Origin: Methanocella conradii HZ254
Lineage (GTDB): Archaea; Halobacteriota; Methanocellia; Methanocellales; Methanocellaceae
NCBI RefSeq assembly: GCF_000251105.1
Contig: NC_017034.1
Coordinates: forward strand, 1,984,001-2,048,000
Length of the DNA stretch: 64,000 bases
Direction of reading: 5' to 3'
Shown: positions 43,932 through 51,766 of the stretch, in pieces
How the letters are laid out: each line of letters opens with the position of its first letter
Numbering within the stretch: the stretch's first letter is position 1
Made by a program: the position numbers and the translations under genes
Notes under the pieces: model-generated
What the model was told of the DNA's origin: nothing
Seen by the model: the letters and a program-made list of their open reading frames with translations, nothing else
Databases searched by the model: none

Positions 43932-44831
43932 ATGCCATTCGGAACTTACAAGGAAGTAATGGCCCTTAAGGCCAAGGACTCGAAGATAACTGGCGTCTCC
44001 CAGGATGGCGGCGTCGTCACCGCGTTGCTGTGCTATGCGCTGGACAAGGGGGTCATCGATGGCGCCCTGGTGGCTGGCAAGGGCGAGACCCCGTGGCTGC
44101 CCAAGCCGACCATAGCGACCACCAAGGAGGAGATAATGGCGGCTGCGGGCACCAAGTACACAATAAACCCCGTGGTGTCCGTCATAAAGGACGCCGTGCG
44201 TGAGCAGGGCCTGGAAAAGCTCGCCGTAGTCGGGACCCCGTGCCAGATATACGCTGTCCAGAAGATGAGGCTGTACCCGGTCGGAGCGAGGCACATCCCG
44301 GATAAGATCGCCTTAACAATAGGCATCTTCTGCACCGAGAACTTCTCCTACGCGGGCCTCAGGACTATCATCGAGGACCACTGCAAGGTGCCCGTCGACT
44401 CCGTCACGAAGATGGAGATAGGCGGAGGCAAGTTCAAGGTCAAGGCGGCCGGCAAGGAGGTTGCAATACCGATCAAGGAGACCCACAAGTATGAGCAGGA
44501 GGGCTGCCACGTCTGCAGCGACCTGACCGCCGAGTTCGCGGACATAAGCACCGGCTCCATCGGCACCCCTGAGGGATGGTCGACGGTGTTCACCAGGACT
44601 ACCAAGGGTAAGGACCTGCTCGCTAAGGCGCTGGCAGACGGCATTTTCGAGAAGAAGTCCATGGATGAGTTCAAGTCGCCCACGGCTCCCCCGGCTCCGG
44701 GCAAGAAGCCGATAAAGACTGGCCTCGACCTGCTGGAGCAGATGGACAAGCAGAAGAAGGATAAGGCGAAGAAGACCTTTGATGAGCGGAAGGCTATGGG
44801 CCTCTTCGTGACTCCTGAGATACTTTACTAA
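43932..44831 (+). CDS. frhB: F420-reducing hydrogenase beta subunit
   Basis: FrhB binds FAD and reduces coenzyme F420. Family landmarks are KITGVSQDGGVVTALLCYALDKG, AVVGTPCQIYAVQKMR, IGIFCTENFSY and the FeS cysteine region EGCHVCSDLTAEFADIS. ATG 43932 has GGGAGGT upstream. The longer frame from 43845 overlaps frhG and is not used. The 299-residue protein extends a little past the usual 280-290 with a KKDKAKKTFDERKAMGLFVTPEILY tail. It closes the frh operon, and a UUCG hairpin follows at 44840. Confidence 0.95.
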   Translation: MPFGTYKEVMALKAKDSKITGVSQDGGVVTALLCYALDKGVIDGALVAGKGETPWLPKPTIATTKEEIMAAAGTKYTINPVVSVIKDAVREQGLEKLAVVGTPCQIYAVQKMRLYPVGARHIPDKIALTIGIFCTENFSYAGLRTIIEDHCKVPVDSVTKMEIGGGKFKVKAAGKEVAIPIKETHKYEQEGCHVCSDLTAEFADISTGSIGTPEGWSTVFTRTTKGKDLLAKALADGIFEKKSMDEFKSPTAPPAPGKKPIKTGLDLLEQMDKQKKDKAKKTFDERKAMGLFVTPEILY

Positions 44832-44837
44832 AAATGT

Positions 44838-44868
44838 TGGCAAGCCTTCGGGCTTGCTGCCCTATTTT
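44838..44868. terminator. Bidirectional terminator hairpin after frhB
   Basis: GCAAGCC (44840-44846), TTCG loop, GGCTTGC (44851-44857) give a perfect 7-bp stem capped by a stable UUCG tetraloop. It is flanked on the right by CCCTATTTTTTATATT. It lies in the 37-bp gap between the convergent frhB and the NifX-like gene, so it can serve both. For the minus strand there is a T-rich stretch only on one side. Confidence 0.7.
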
Positions 44869-45210
44869 TTATATTGACTTTGCCCGTGAGAGCATGCCTG
44901 CCTTGTAGTCCTCAAAGGCCTGCTCGACGGTGCCTGCCGCCCCCCTGAATATTTTGATGCCCCTGTCGAGAAGCTCTTCTATCATGTGGGGCCCGATGCC
45001 GCCTGCCAGCACCACCTCTACGCCATGCTCTGCCAGCAGCTGGGCCGGCGTCTTATGCTCTTTCAGCGATGGGCTGTCCCTGATGACCTCTAAGCCTTTA
45101 ACGCTGTCTCCCTCCACGTCGAGGATGGCGAAGTACTCGCTCATCCCGAAGTGGTCGTTAACCTCGGATGCCATGCCGTTTGGCGCTACAATGGGTACCC
45201 CTATTTTCAT
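44869..45210 (-). CDS. NifX/dinitrogenase iron-molybdenum cofactor biosynthesis-like protein
   Basis: The 113-residue protein is a single NifX/NifB-C domain: MKIGVPIVAPNG, VNDHFGMSEYFAILDVEG, TPAQLLAEHGVEVVLAGGIGPHMIEELLDRGIKIFRGAAGTVEQAFEDY. Such proteins carry or insert metal-cluster precursors. Methanogens have many copies unrelated to nitrogen fixation. It lies convergent with frhB, close to a hydrogenase operon that needs metal clusters, which makes a role in cluster handling attractive but unproven. No nif genes are in view. Confidence 0.88.
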   Translation of the reverse strand: MKIGVPIVAPNGMASEVNDHFGMSEYFAILDVEGDSVKGLEVIRDSPSLKEHKTPAQLLAEHGVEVVLAGGIGPHMIEELLDRGIKIFRGAAGTVEQAFEDYKAGMLSRAKSI

Positions 45211-45286
45211 GATTAAGGTATTTAGCGGGGGACCTTAAAGCCGTTATGGGCAAAATTTATTACATGTGCGGCCACCATGTTGTCTT

Positions 45287-45586
45287 GTGGACTACGATAT
45301 CGTCATTACGAGGCCCTGTACCGACGCCCCGGGCCGCTTCATCGCAGAGTCCAGCTTCGGGCACAGGTTCAACATGGACAGGCTGTGCGCACTTGTAAAG
45401 GCAATCGATGGCGCCAGGTGCTCAGAGAGCCTGGGGGTCGCCAAGTTCGACTACAGTGATAAGACGGTCATTCTATACAGGAACGGGCGGATCGACCTCA
45501 GGAAGATAAAGGACGTTGAAGACGCAAGCGCCATCATGAAGGAGCTAGAAGCACTATTAAAAGAAGCATTTGAAAATAAATATTAA
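45287..45586 (+). CDS. Conserved-looking hypothetical protein, 99 aa
   Basis: I do not recognise this protein. From GTG 45287 it reads VDYDIVITRPCTDAPGRFIA, a short alpha/beta protein with SSFGHRFNMDRLCALVKAIDGARC, FDYSDKTVILYRNGRIDLRKI and a C-terminal helix EDASAIMKELEALLKEAF. The strand-turn-strand part TVILYRNGRI resembles small beta hairpins in archaeal proteins of unknown function. Cysteines at positions 10 and 43 or so may bind metal. A TATA-like AAATTTATTA near 45252-45261 would put transcription start at the GTG, suggesting a leaderless mRNA. An upstream GTG at 45266 would add MRPPCCL. Confidence 0.65.
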   Translation: MDYDIVITRPCTDAPGRFIAESSFGHRFNMDRLCALVKAIDGARCSESLGVAKFDYSDKTVILYRNGRIDLRKIKDVEDASAIMKELEALLKEAFENKY

Positions 45587-45653
45587 CAAGCTACAGAATC
45601 GTGACCGGACAAAAGCTATTTTATAGTCGATAACCTGTTATCATGTGATCTCC

Positions 45654-46940
45654 ATGAGGATAAGCATAATTGGCACGGGCTATGTGGGCACGGTCACCGG
45701 CGCATGCTTCGCACACCTCGGGAACGAGGTAATATGCGTCGACGTGGACCCGAAAAGGGTGGAGTCGATAAATAGGGGAGTCCCGCCCATCTACGAGGAG
45801 GGCCTGGACGAGCTTTTAAAAGCACATGCTGGCAAGAATTTGAGTGCGACGCTGGACTATGATTATGCCGTTAGTAATTCTGATGTTTCTTTTATTTGTG
45901 TGCCGACGCCCACGGATGAGAGCGGGAAGATAGACTTAAGGTTTGTCCGGGAGGCCAGCCGGAGCATTGGGGAGCGGCTGAAAGCTAAGGATTCTTATCA
46001 TGTCGTCGTGGTTAAGAGCACGGTGGTGCCCCAGACGACCCAGGAGGTGGTCACCCCTATCTTGGAGGAGACGTCGGGGAAGAAGGCCGGCCTAGACTTC
46101 GGGGTTGGCATGAATCCGGAGTTTTTGAGGGAAGGCAAGGCCGTCCATGATTTCATGCACCCGGACCGCATCGTCATCGGGGGAGACGACCCGAAGGCCC
46201 TGGGCATCATCAAAGGCCTCTATGCGGGCTATACGTGCCCCATCCTGGAGGTCGACACGAAGACCGCCGAGATGATAAAGTACGTCTCCAACGCATTCCT
46301 CGCCACCAAGATCTCGTTCTCGAACGAGGTCGGCAACATCTGTAAGCGCTTAGGGATAGACACCTATAAGGTCATGGAGGGCGTGGGCCTGGACGCCCGC
46401 ATCTCACCCTACTTCCTCAACTCGGGCCTGGGGTTCGGCGGAAGCTGCTTCCCCAAGGACGTGAAGGCTCTCATCGGAAAAGCCTCCGAGATAGACTATG
46501 AGCCCATCTTGCTTAAGACAGTACTCAAGGTAAACGATAACCAGCCTCATATGCTAATGTCTCTATTAAAAAAGCACGTGCCTGACTTGAAGGATAAGAG
46601 GATAGCGGTGCTGGGATTGGCCTTTAAGAACGATACTGACGATATAAGGGAGTCGAGGGCCATACACGTGATTGGCTCCCTTCTTGCTGAAGGCGCAAGT
46701 GTCGTGGCCTACGACCCGATGGCCACAGAACGCATGAAAAGGGTTTACCCGAACATCGAGTACGCAAAAAGCGCCGACGAAGCTCTGGAAGGCGCGGATG
46801 CCTGCGTAATCGCCACCGAGTGGGCAGAGTTCAAGAAGCTTGACAGCTTCAAGAGCATGAGGAAGCCCGTTGTGATCGATGGCCGCAGGATGGTCGACCC
46901 AAGGGGCAAGGGCATCATCTACGAAGGGCTCTGCTGGTAA
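45654..46940 (+). CDS. UDP-glucose/UDP-N-acetylsugar 6-dehydrogenase family
   Basis: The enzyme oxidises the C6 hydroxyl of a nucleotide sugar to a carboxylate with NAD. The dinucleotide-binding N-terminus is ISIIGTGYVGTVTGACFAHLGN. The catalytic cysteine lies in GFGGSCFPKD, preceded by ETAEM-like EVDTKTAEMIKYVSNAFLATKISFSNE. The C-terminal domain has LAFKNDTDDIRESRA and VYDPM-like VAYDPMATERMKR. 428 residues is typical of UDP-glucose 6-dehydrogenase or UDP-ManNAc dehydrogenase, and the motif set leans to UDP-glucose. It would supply uronic acids for cell-envelope glycans. It is monocistronic. ATG 45654 is chosen over GTG 45645. Confidence 0.92.
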   Translation: MRISIIGTGYVGTVTGACFAHLGNEVICVDVDPKRVESINRGVPPIYEEGLDELLKAHAGKNLSATLDYDYAVSNSDVSFICVPTPTDESGKIDLRFVREASRSIGERLKAKDSYHVVVVKSTVVPQTTQEVVTPILEETSGKKAGLDFGVGMNPEFLREGKAVHDFMHPDRIVIGGDDPKALGIIKGLYAGYTCPILEVDTKTAEMIKYVSNAFLATKISFSNEVGNICKRLGIDTYKVMEGVGLDARISPYFLNSGLGFGGSCFPKDVKALIGKASEIDYEPILLKTVLKVNDNQPHMLMSLLKKHVPDLKDKRIAVLGLAFKNDTDDIRESRAIHVIGSLLAEGASVVAYDPMATERMKRVYPNIEYAKSADEALEGADACVIATEWAEFKKLDSFKSMRKPVVIDGRRMVDPRGKGIIYEGLCW

Positions 46941-46967
46941 TTTTTATAGTTGAAGCCCTACTTAAGC

Positions 46968-47135
46968 TTAGAGCCTTTCCTTTCCACGTGCGATGAGCTC
47001 ACGAACCCGCTGCCCGCCCTTAGAGCCGCCCTTATGGCCAATGGACTCGTAAAATTCATGCCCATGCGTCCTCGAGGTGGCAAGGCCGCCCTTCCTGCCA
47101 GCCTCCCTAACGCTAATGTTACCTTTTTCTACCAT
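46968..47135 (-). CDS. Small KGG-motif (stress-induced, LEA/Em-like) protein, 55 aa
   Basis: The protein is short, hydrophilic and glycine-rich, with KGG motifs in AGRKGGLATSRTHG and IGHKGGSKGGQRVRELIARGK. KGG repeats occur in bacterial GsiB and plant Em/LEA desiccation proteins and in some methanogens. It is likely disordered and cytosolic, protecting cells during drying or stress. The second ATG (MVEKGNISV, 47135) has GGAGG six bases upstream, which decides the start. Longer frames to 47207 are not supported. It is convergent with the dehydrogenase gene and a single gene unit. Confidence 0.8.
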   Translation of the reverse strand: MVEKGNISVREAGRKGGLATSRTHGHEFYESIGHKGGSKGGQRVRELIARGKERL

Positions 47136-47344
47136 CTCCATCCTCCTGTATAGCAGTGAATCACACCAAGAATCCCATATGCACATGTACAAATTAAAAT
47201 GACCCATAAAAAACGCAAAATTACAAAAATACTGGTTTTTGTCGTTTATATAATGTTTATTTTCCCTTGGCTAACCATCTCTTACGGTATCTCATGGCGA
47301 GAAAACATATTAAGCCCTGAAGCTATAATCGCAGTAGATACAGC

Positions 47345-48361
47345 ATGGATATCGTTACCCTGGCAAAGTACCCATTTATACAGGAAGCGCTCGCATACGT
47401 AAGGGAGCGGGGCTACTCGGCCGAGGATATCGCAATAAAGCCGGCCTACAGCCGGGTGAGGGCGAGAGGGAAAAGGCGCGTGCTGGAAGCGCTTTCAACT
47501 GCGAATACCAGGGAAGACGTGCCTCTCCAGCCTGAAGAGGAGATGCTTTCATACCCGGTAGCCAGGATGCTCGTCTCAATGCTGCATGACAATTACCTTC
47601 TGAGGCGATACGCGATATGGGAGGCCAAGAGGGCTCACGCATTTCTCACCGGAGAGAAGGATGACGTGCTGCTCGCCGTGGGCCGGGATTTCGGCTTGAA
47701 TGCGAGGGCTGAGGAGAGAGGTTTTACGCTACACTTCACCGACTATCTGAGGTATTCGGCGCCCATCAGGGATCCCGCGTGGAAGCTCATCAGCCGTAAG
47801 CTCGTCAAGGGCATGGTGTATATTAGAAAGGATGAGTACGCTCGTCTTATAGAGGAGGCGGTGAGGGAAAAGATACAGTCCACCACCTCGGAAGTGCCCG
47901 CGCATATAGCGAAGCAAATGAAGCCATACGCGGACGAGGTGCTTGCCGAGCTGAATAAGCTCAAGGGCAGGATGAGCCTGGACGTTGGGGGCGAGGTGAG
48001 TCGCGAGGCGTTCCCCCCGTGCATGAAGTACCTTTTATCTGAGCTGCAGAAAGGCGTGAACCTGCCCCACACGGCGAGGTTTGCACTTACGTCTTTTCTG
48101 GCGAACATAGGCTACGATAAGGATGAGATAATGGAGCTATACAGGATGGCGCCCGATTTCAGGGAGGACTTAACCCGCTATCAGGTCGAGCATATCATGG
48201 GCTCGGGCGGCACCGAGTACACGTCGCCCTCCTGTAAGACCATGGTCACCTATGGTAATTGCTACGGTAAGGATGGCCTTTGCGGGCGCGTCAGCCACCC
48301 ACTGGCATATTACCGCAGGGCGGCTCGAGCGCAAAGCCTCAAAATGCCAGCCCAAAAATAA
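47345..48361 (+). CDS. priL: DNA primase large subunit
   Basis: PriL, with PriS, makes RNA primers for replication. The 338-residue protein has the N-terminal helical domain (LAKYPFIQEALAYVRE, VARMLVSMLHDNYLLRRYAIWEAKRA) and the C-terminal iron-sulfur domain. Its four cysteines are visible: FPPCMKYLL, SPSCKTMVTYGNC and DGLCGRVSHPLAYY. The small subunit is not in the window. AT-rich promoter DNA (TATATAATG near 47239) precedes it. A 67-codon frame at 47199-47402 overlaps its start and is regarded as spurious. Confidence 0.94.
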   Translation: MDIVTLAKYPFIQEALAYVRERGYSAEDIAIKPAYSRVRARGKRRVLEALSTANTREDVPLQPEEEMLSYPVARMLVSMLHDNYLLRRYAIWEAKRAHAFLTGEKDDVLLAVGRDFGLNARAEERGFTLHFTDYLRYSAPIRDPAWKLISRKLVKGMVYIRKDEYARLIEEAVREKIQSTTSEVPAHIAKQMKPYADEVLAELNKLKGRMSLDVGGEVSREAFPPCMKYLLSELQKGVNLPHTARFALTSFLANIGYDKDEIMELYRMAPDFREDLTRYQVEHIMGSGGTEYTSPSCKTMVTYGNCYGKDGLCGRVSHPLAYYRRAARAQSLKMPAQK

Positions 48362-48376
48362 AAATGGCGCCAAAGC

Positions 48377-48841
48377 TTAAGGCTTCGGCGTCGGCAATGG
48401 CTTGGGCTCTATGTGTATGATATTGATAACCTTTCCGCCATTTACGTCCACGATCACATTATACATGTCAGGCGTCCATAGGCTCCCGTCGGAACGCTCG
48501 GTCTCGCCGCCCTGAATGGTCACTATCCCTATCACGGCGTTATTGCCCATTTCCTCGGTCCAGTACTCCTTGCCGCCCGCCACGACGCCTGTGACCTTAT
48601 ACCCTTGCTTATCCAGTACGTCTTTCACACGAGAGTCGCCCTTCGCTATGCTTATCGCCTGGTCTTTCTGAGCATCCGTCAGGCTCTGGGCTACGACCGG
48701 TTGCGGCGTCACCGTGCTTTGATGAGCCTGGCCACCCGGGGCCGTCGCGCCTGGCCCGCTGCCTCCGGTCGAAGTGCAGCCCAGGGCAATCGACATTGTT
48801 ACAATTAACGCTAAAACCATCAATGCTGCATTTGGTTTCAT
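48377..48841 (-). CDS. Lipoprotein of unknown function, 154 aa
   Basis: A signal peptide with lipobox IALGC is followed by a low-complexity linker rich in Gly, Pro and Thr (STGGSGPGATAPGGQA). The core of about 100 residues (DAQKDQAISIAKGDSRVKDVLDKQGYKV to NVIVDVNGGKVINIIHIEP) has the layout of a PepSY-like or archaeal small exported domain: a helix, then beta strands ending in VNGGKVI. Exact family is not certain. Start ATG 48841 is chosen because the upstream frame (MNFRCRGIN) lacks a signal character. It ends 15 bp from the convergent priL stop. Confidence 0.75.
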   Translation of the reverse strand: MKPNAALMVLALIVTMSIALGCTSTGGSGPGATAPGGQAHQSTVTPQPVVAQSLTDAQKDQAISIAKGDSRVKDVLDKQGYKVTGVVAGGKEYWTEEMGNNAVIGIVTIQGGETERSDGSLWTPDMYNVIVDVNGGKVINIIHIEPKPLPTPKP

Positions 48842-48941
48842 ATTAATGCCTCTGCATCTAAAATTCACTTGCTTCCTTATATTGTTTATCTCACAATTCG
48901 TTAAGTCAAAATAGGATGGGCAAGGACTGGCATTTCGCGCT

Positions 48942-51053
48942 TCAGCCTATCGGGGCGCGACCGATCTTCTGGGTGAGCTTCTCGAGAACCTCTTTACGCA
49001 TGCCCTCGACGAACTTTATGGAGCCGACCACGAGGTGGCCGCCGCCGTTCACGCCCCCGCCCCTGACCTCTTCCCTTAGCTCACGAACCATCTTAGGGAT
49101 GTTCATCTGCACGCCCCTCGACCTCAGGATGGCGAAGTCAGGGCCATATCCAAGCGTCACCGTGGGCTTGCCTTCGTACTTCTTACACAGCAAATCATGA
49201 ATCTCCCCCGTGGTCTTGCCCGGCGCGGGGAAAGTGAACTTATGCGCGTAGTTCTCCACGTCTATCACGTGTAGCATGGCGCCATTCGGCAGCTCGACGC
49301 TCTTCACGTGGGGCAATGACGCCTCGAGCTGGTCGCTTATCATCCTGGCAGCCTGGCCGGCGAGCAGGCTCACCAGCGCCTTATGCCGCCCTTCATTGCC
49401 AAGGTCCAGGATGTCGTCCACGATGCCCTTCCCATCATTGTAGCGTAGCCAGAACTGCTCATAATCCAGAGCTAGCGCCATATTCTTTAAATCTTCCTCG
49501 CTGTACCTGTCCTTAACAAGCCCCACGTACTGCTCTCTCTCCGGCGCCTCGGAGCGGTCGCCCACCGCCGCAACTGCGGCGAGGTGCATGATCTTCTCGC
49601 CAATGTCGGGGTTTATCATCCGGGCAAGCTCGGTGCCCAGCATTCCCGCGGTTATTCCAAAGTCAGCGCCCACATGGTATGGGTTGACGTGGGCCTGCAG
49701 ATACTGGTCGACTACCTCGTCGGGGTGGTGATGGTCCACTACCATGAGGTCTATGCCATAGACCTGCGCATACTTAAAGGCGTCCAGGTCTTCCTCCGTG
49801 GAGCCGTTATCCATGAGAAGGATGAGCGGCATAGCCTGGCCAAACCTGGCGCGGTCTTCCAGGGCCATGGCAATGTCCTTGTTTACGTCCTCAAGCTCGT
49901 AGAAAGGCGCCTTCGAAGGCGACCTCGAGAAGAAGTGGTACTCGGCATCCAGGTCCCCCTGTGCCTTAATCAATGGTAGGCAGGCCTTCTCTATCGCGAC
50001 GCCCGCGCAGATGCCGTCAGCGTCTGCGTGGTGCCTGACAATGATGGGCTCCGACTTAAATATCGCCCGGCGGATACGCCTTGCAACCTTCTCCATCTGC
50101 GGCCTGAGCCTTTCCAGCGCCTCGCTCTTTATCAAAAATTCGACGTGCGCCGGGGCAGCCCTTGCGTCGATGGACCGCTCGATGACTTCCCTTATCGGGG
50201 CGGCATCGGCCACGGAGAGCTTCTTCATCTCCAGTACTTCCATCTGGAGCGAGCCGTTATGCATCTCTATCTCCCCGGTCACCCTTACTATTTCCTCGAG
50301 GTTTATCTCGGGGTAGGCGCGCATGCCGGCCTCGGTGAAGGCGGCGCAGGAGACCACCCCGTCCTCGTCGGCTATTGTGAAGATGGTCGGCCCGCTCGTC
50401 TGCTTGATCTGGACGACCTCGCCGCTTATGGAGACCAGTTTTCCCACGAATTTGCCGACCTCGCTGGACTTTCTCCTGGGAAGGCTCTTTTCCACTTCAA
50501 TTAGCTTGAATTCTGATACACGCTGGGGTATGAGGTCGAAGTTGCCGTTTGGCTTTATCGTGTTAACCTTGACCATGACCTCTTCGCCAGGGACGTATGG
50601 CCTGTTCACGTTGCTCGAATGGATGAGCCCCTTGGTCTGATCGTTCAGGCTTACGAAGACTCCGAAGTCAGCCAGGTTGGCCACTCTGCCAAGGTACGTC
50701 TTCCCTGCGTCGAGGTCTGAGACGTCGCATGCGGCGCTAAGCTTATAGACTGGCCTCACGTTTATGCAGCTTTCACAGAGGCTCTGCCCCGGCGCTACGG
50801 CTTTGCCGCATATCTCGCACACGGGTACCTTGCCCGTTCCTCCGCAGTCCGGACATTTCTCCTTGACCAGTATCTTGCCGCTTCCCTTGCATTTGGGGCA
50901 GAACCCTCCTGAGAGCAGGCTTTTCAGGTCTTTCTCCGTCATCCCTATGAGGTTGACGCTCTTAACCTTGCCAGTGCCGTTGCAGTTTTCGCATGGCTTC
51001 TCTCCCTTGATGACAAGACCTTTCCCGCTGCATGACGGGCATTCGAGGCTCAT
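48942..51053 (-). CDS. RecJ-like DHH phosphoesterase with DnaJ-type zinc fingers, S1 and OB domains
   Basis: The 703-residue protein starts with four CxxCxGxG-type zinc motifs (CPSCSGKG, CENCNGTG, CPKCKGSG, CPDCGGTG) plus CEICGK. Next come an S1-like RNA-binding domain (GKTYLGRVANLADFGVFVSL), an OB-fold (VSISGEVVQIKQ...GVVSCAAF) and a DHH/DHHA1 phosphoesterase with RHHADADG, DNGSTEEDL and DHHHPDEV. The C-terminal GGGVNGGGHLVVGSI is the DHHA1 motif. It corresponds to the archaeal RecJ-like group with nucleic-acid binding modules, thought to act in DNA or RNA processing. The exact substrate is unknown. It is monocistronic with AT-rich upstream DNA. Confidence 0.9.
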   Translation of the reverse strand: MSLECPSCSGKGLVIKGEKPCENCNGTGKVKSVNLIGMTEKDLKSLLSGGFCPKCKGSGKILVKEKCPDCGGTGKVPVCEICGKAVAPGQSLCESCINVRPVYKLSAACDVSDLDAGKTYLGRVANLADFGVFVSLNDQTKGLIHSSNVNRPYVPGEEVMVKVNTIKPNGNFDLIPQRVSEFKLIEVEKSLPRRKSSEVGKFVGKLVSISGEVVQIKQTSGPTIFTIADEDGVVSCAAFTEAGMRAYPEINLEEIVRVTGEIEMHNGSLQMEVLEMKKLSVADAAPIREVIERSIDARAAPAHVEFLIKSEALERLRPQMEKVARRIRRAIFKSEPIIVRHHADADGICAGVAIEKACLPLIKAQGDLDAEYHFFSRSPSKAPFYELEDVNKDIAMALEDRARFGQAMPLILLMDNGSTEEDLDAFKYAQVYGIDLMVVDHHHPDEVVDQYLQAHVNPYHVGADFGITAGMLGTELARMINPDIGEKIMHLAAVAAVGDRSEAPEREQYVGLVKDRYSEEDLKNMALALDYEQFWLRYNDGKGIVDDILDLGNEGRHKALVSLLAGQAARMISDQLEASLPHVKSVELPNGAMLHVIDVENYAHKFTFPAPGKTTGEIHDLLCKKYEGKPTVTLGYGPDFAILRSRGVQMNIPKMVRELREEVRGGGVNGGGHLVVGSIKFVEGMRKEVLEKLTQKIGRAPIG

Positions 51054-51255
51054 GTGCGTGGCTCCATTTTACGCATCCTAATTGACTTTCCCATAGAAAA
51101 TCATTATGGTTCCTACGATATGTTGATTTATTATCCTGATAATAGCGATGTAATATCGATGGTTGTGTAGATGTTTTAACATGGAAGAAATATGTTTCAG
51201 TAGATGGTTTTGCGTGAGGTAATGATGGTCGGGTAGATGGTTCTTCTATTTGAGG
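51054..51255. other. Non-coding gap upstream of RecJ-like gene, GTAGATGGTT repeats
   Basis: This part of a 713-bp divergent gap shows no gene. It contains repeated GTAGATGGTT (about 51201-51210 and 51233-51242) and a related ATGGTTGTGTAGATG near 51160-51175. These may be regulatory or decayed repeats. Promoter elements for the RecJ-like gene should lie near 51085-51150, but no single TATA box stands out. Confidence 0.4.
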
Positions 51256-51292
51256 CTGAAGGGGGGCGGAGCAAAGCAAAGCCCCCCTTCAG
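51256..51292. repeat. Perfect 12-bp GC-rich hairpin
   Basis: CTGAAGGGGGGC (51256-51267) pairs perfectly with GCCCCCCTTCAG (51281-51292) around a 13-base loop GGAGCAAAGCAAA. A structure this strong in AT-rich DNA suggests a terminator, an IS end, or part of a structured RNA. No poly-T run directly follows on the plus strand (TCACTAGAAAAAG) or the minus strand. Confidence 0.75.
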
Positions 51293-51429
51293 TCACTAGA
51301 AAAAGAAGATGTGGTGTTTAACCATCCAATATCTCATAGAACCCCCTCTCAGTCTCATACAATTTTTTATGGGGCAATCAAGTTTGGATGTGGAGAATAC
51401 TTTCACCATGCTCTTGGTCAGGATATATA

Positions 51430-51600
51430 TGCCCCTAAAGGATATTAGGGCTTAGACAAAGAATATCACACACGCCCTACACGGTTCAGGGCCAGGCTGT
51501 GATATCCGCCATCCTGTCAGACATATCTCAACATCCCCATACCGGTTGAGGCGGGCCATGATCCTTTTTTGCCCGCCCCACCTTAAAACAAAACTTCCCC
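51430..51600 (-). mobile_element. Probable relic of an IS200/IS605-type tnpB 3' end
   Basis: Reading leftward, an open stretch without an intact start runs through ARLNRYGDVEICLTGW to a TAA at about 51454-51452. It is immediately followed by GCCC-TAATATC-CTTTAG-GGGC-like hairpin sequence (CCCTAA/TTAGGG arms at 51434-51450). A short C-terminal tail then stop then a CTTTAG hairpin is the usual right end of tnpB elements. Extra hairpins occur (51463-51505 with ATATCACA/TGTGATAT arms, 51550-51577 with GGCGGGC/GCCCGCC). The 5' part of the gene is gone. An alternative is a structured non-coding RNA. Confidence 0.4.
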
Positions 51601-51766
51601 CACAATAAAAACATCAATAACATATAAAATCCGCTATAAATTCTGTTTTATATATTTATTTTCGTTTATTCGTTGCTTTTTCGATTGTTTATGCCCTAAT
51701 TTGCCGCTTTTTAACTACTGAATATAATTATAGAATCACTCGCTACCAGTCTATTGGAGGGAGTAT

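Noticed and set aside
47199..47402. Possible 67-residue small membrane protein upstream of priL
   Set aside because: It lies in AT-rich promoter-like DNA, overlaps the priL start by 58 bases and has no ribosome-binding site or recognisable family.
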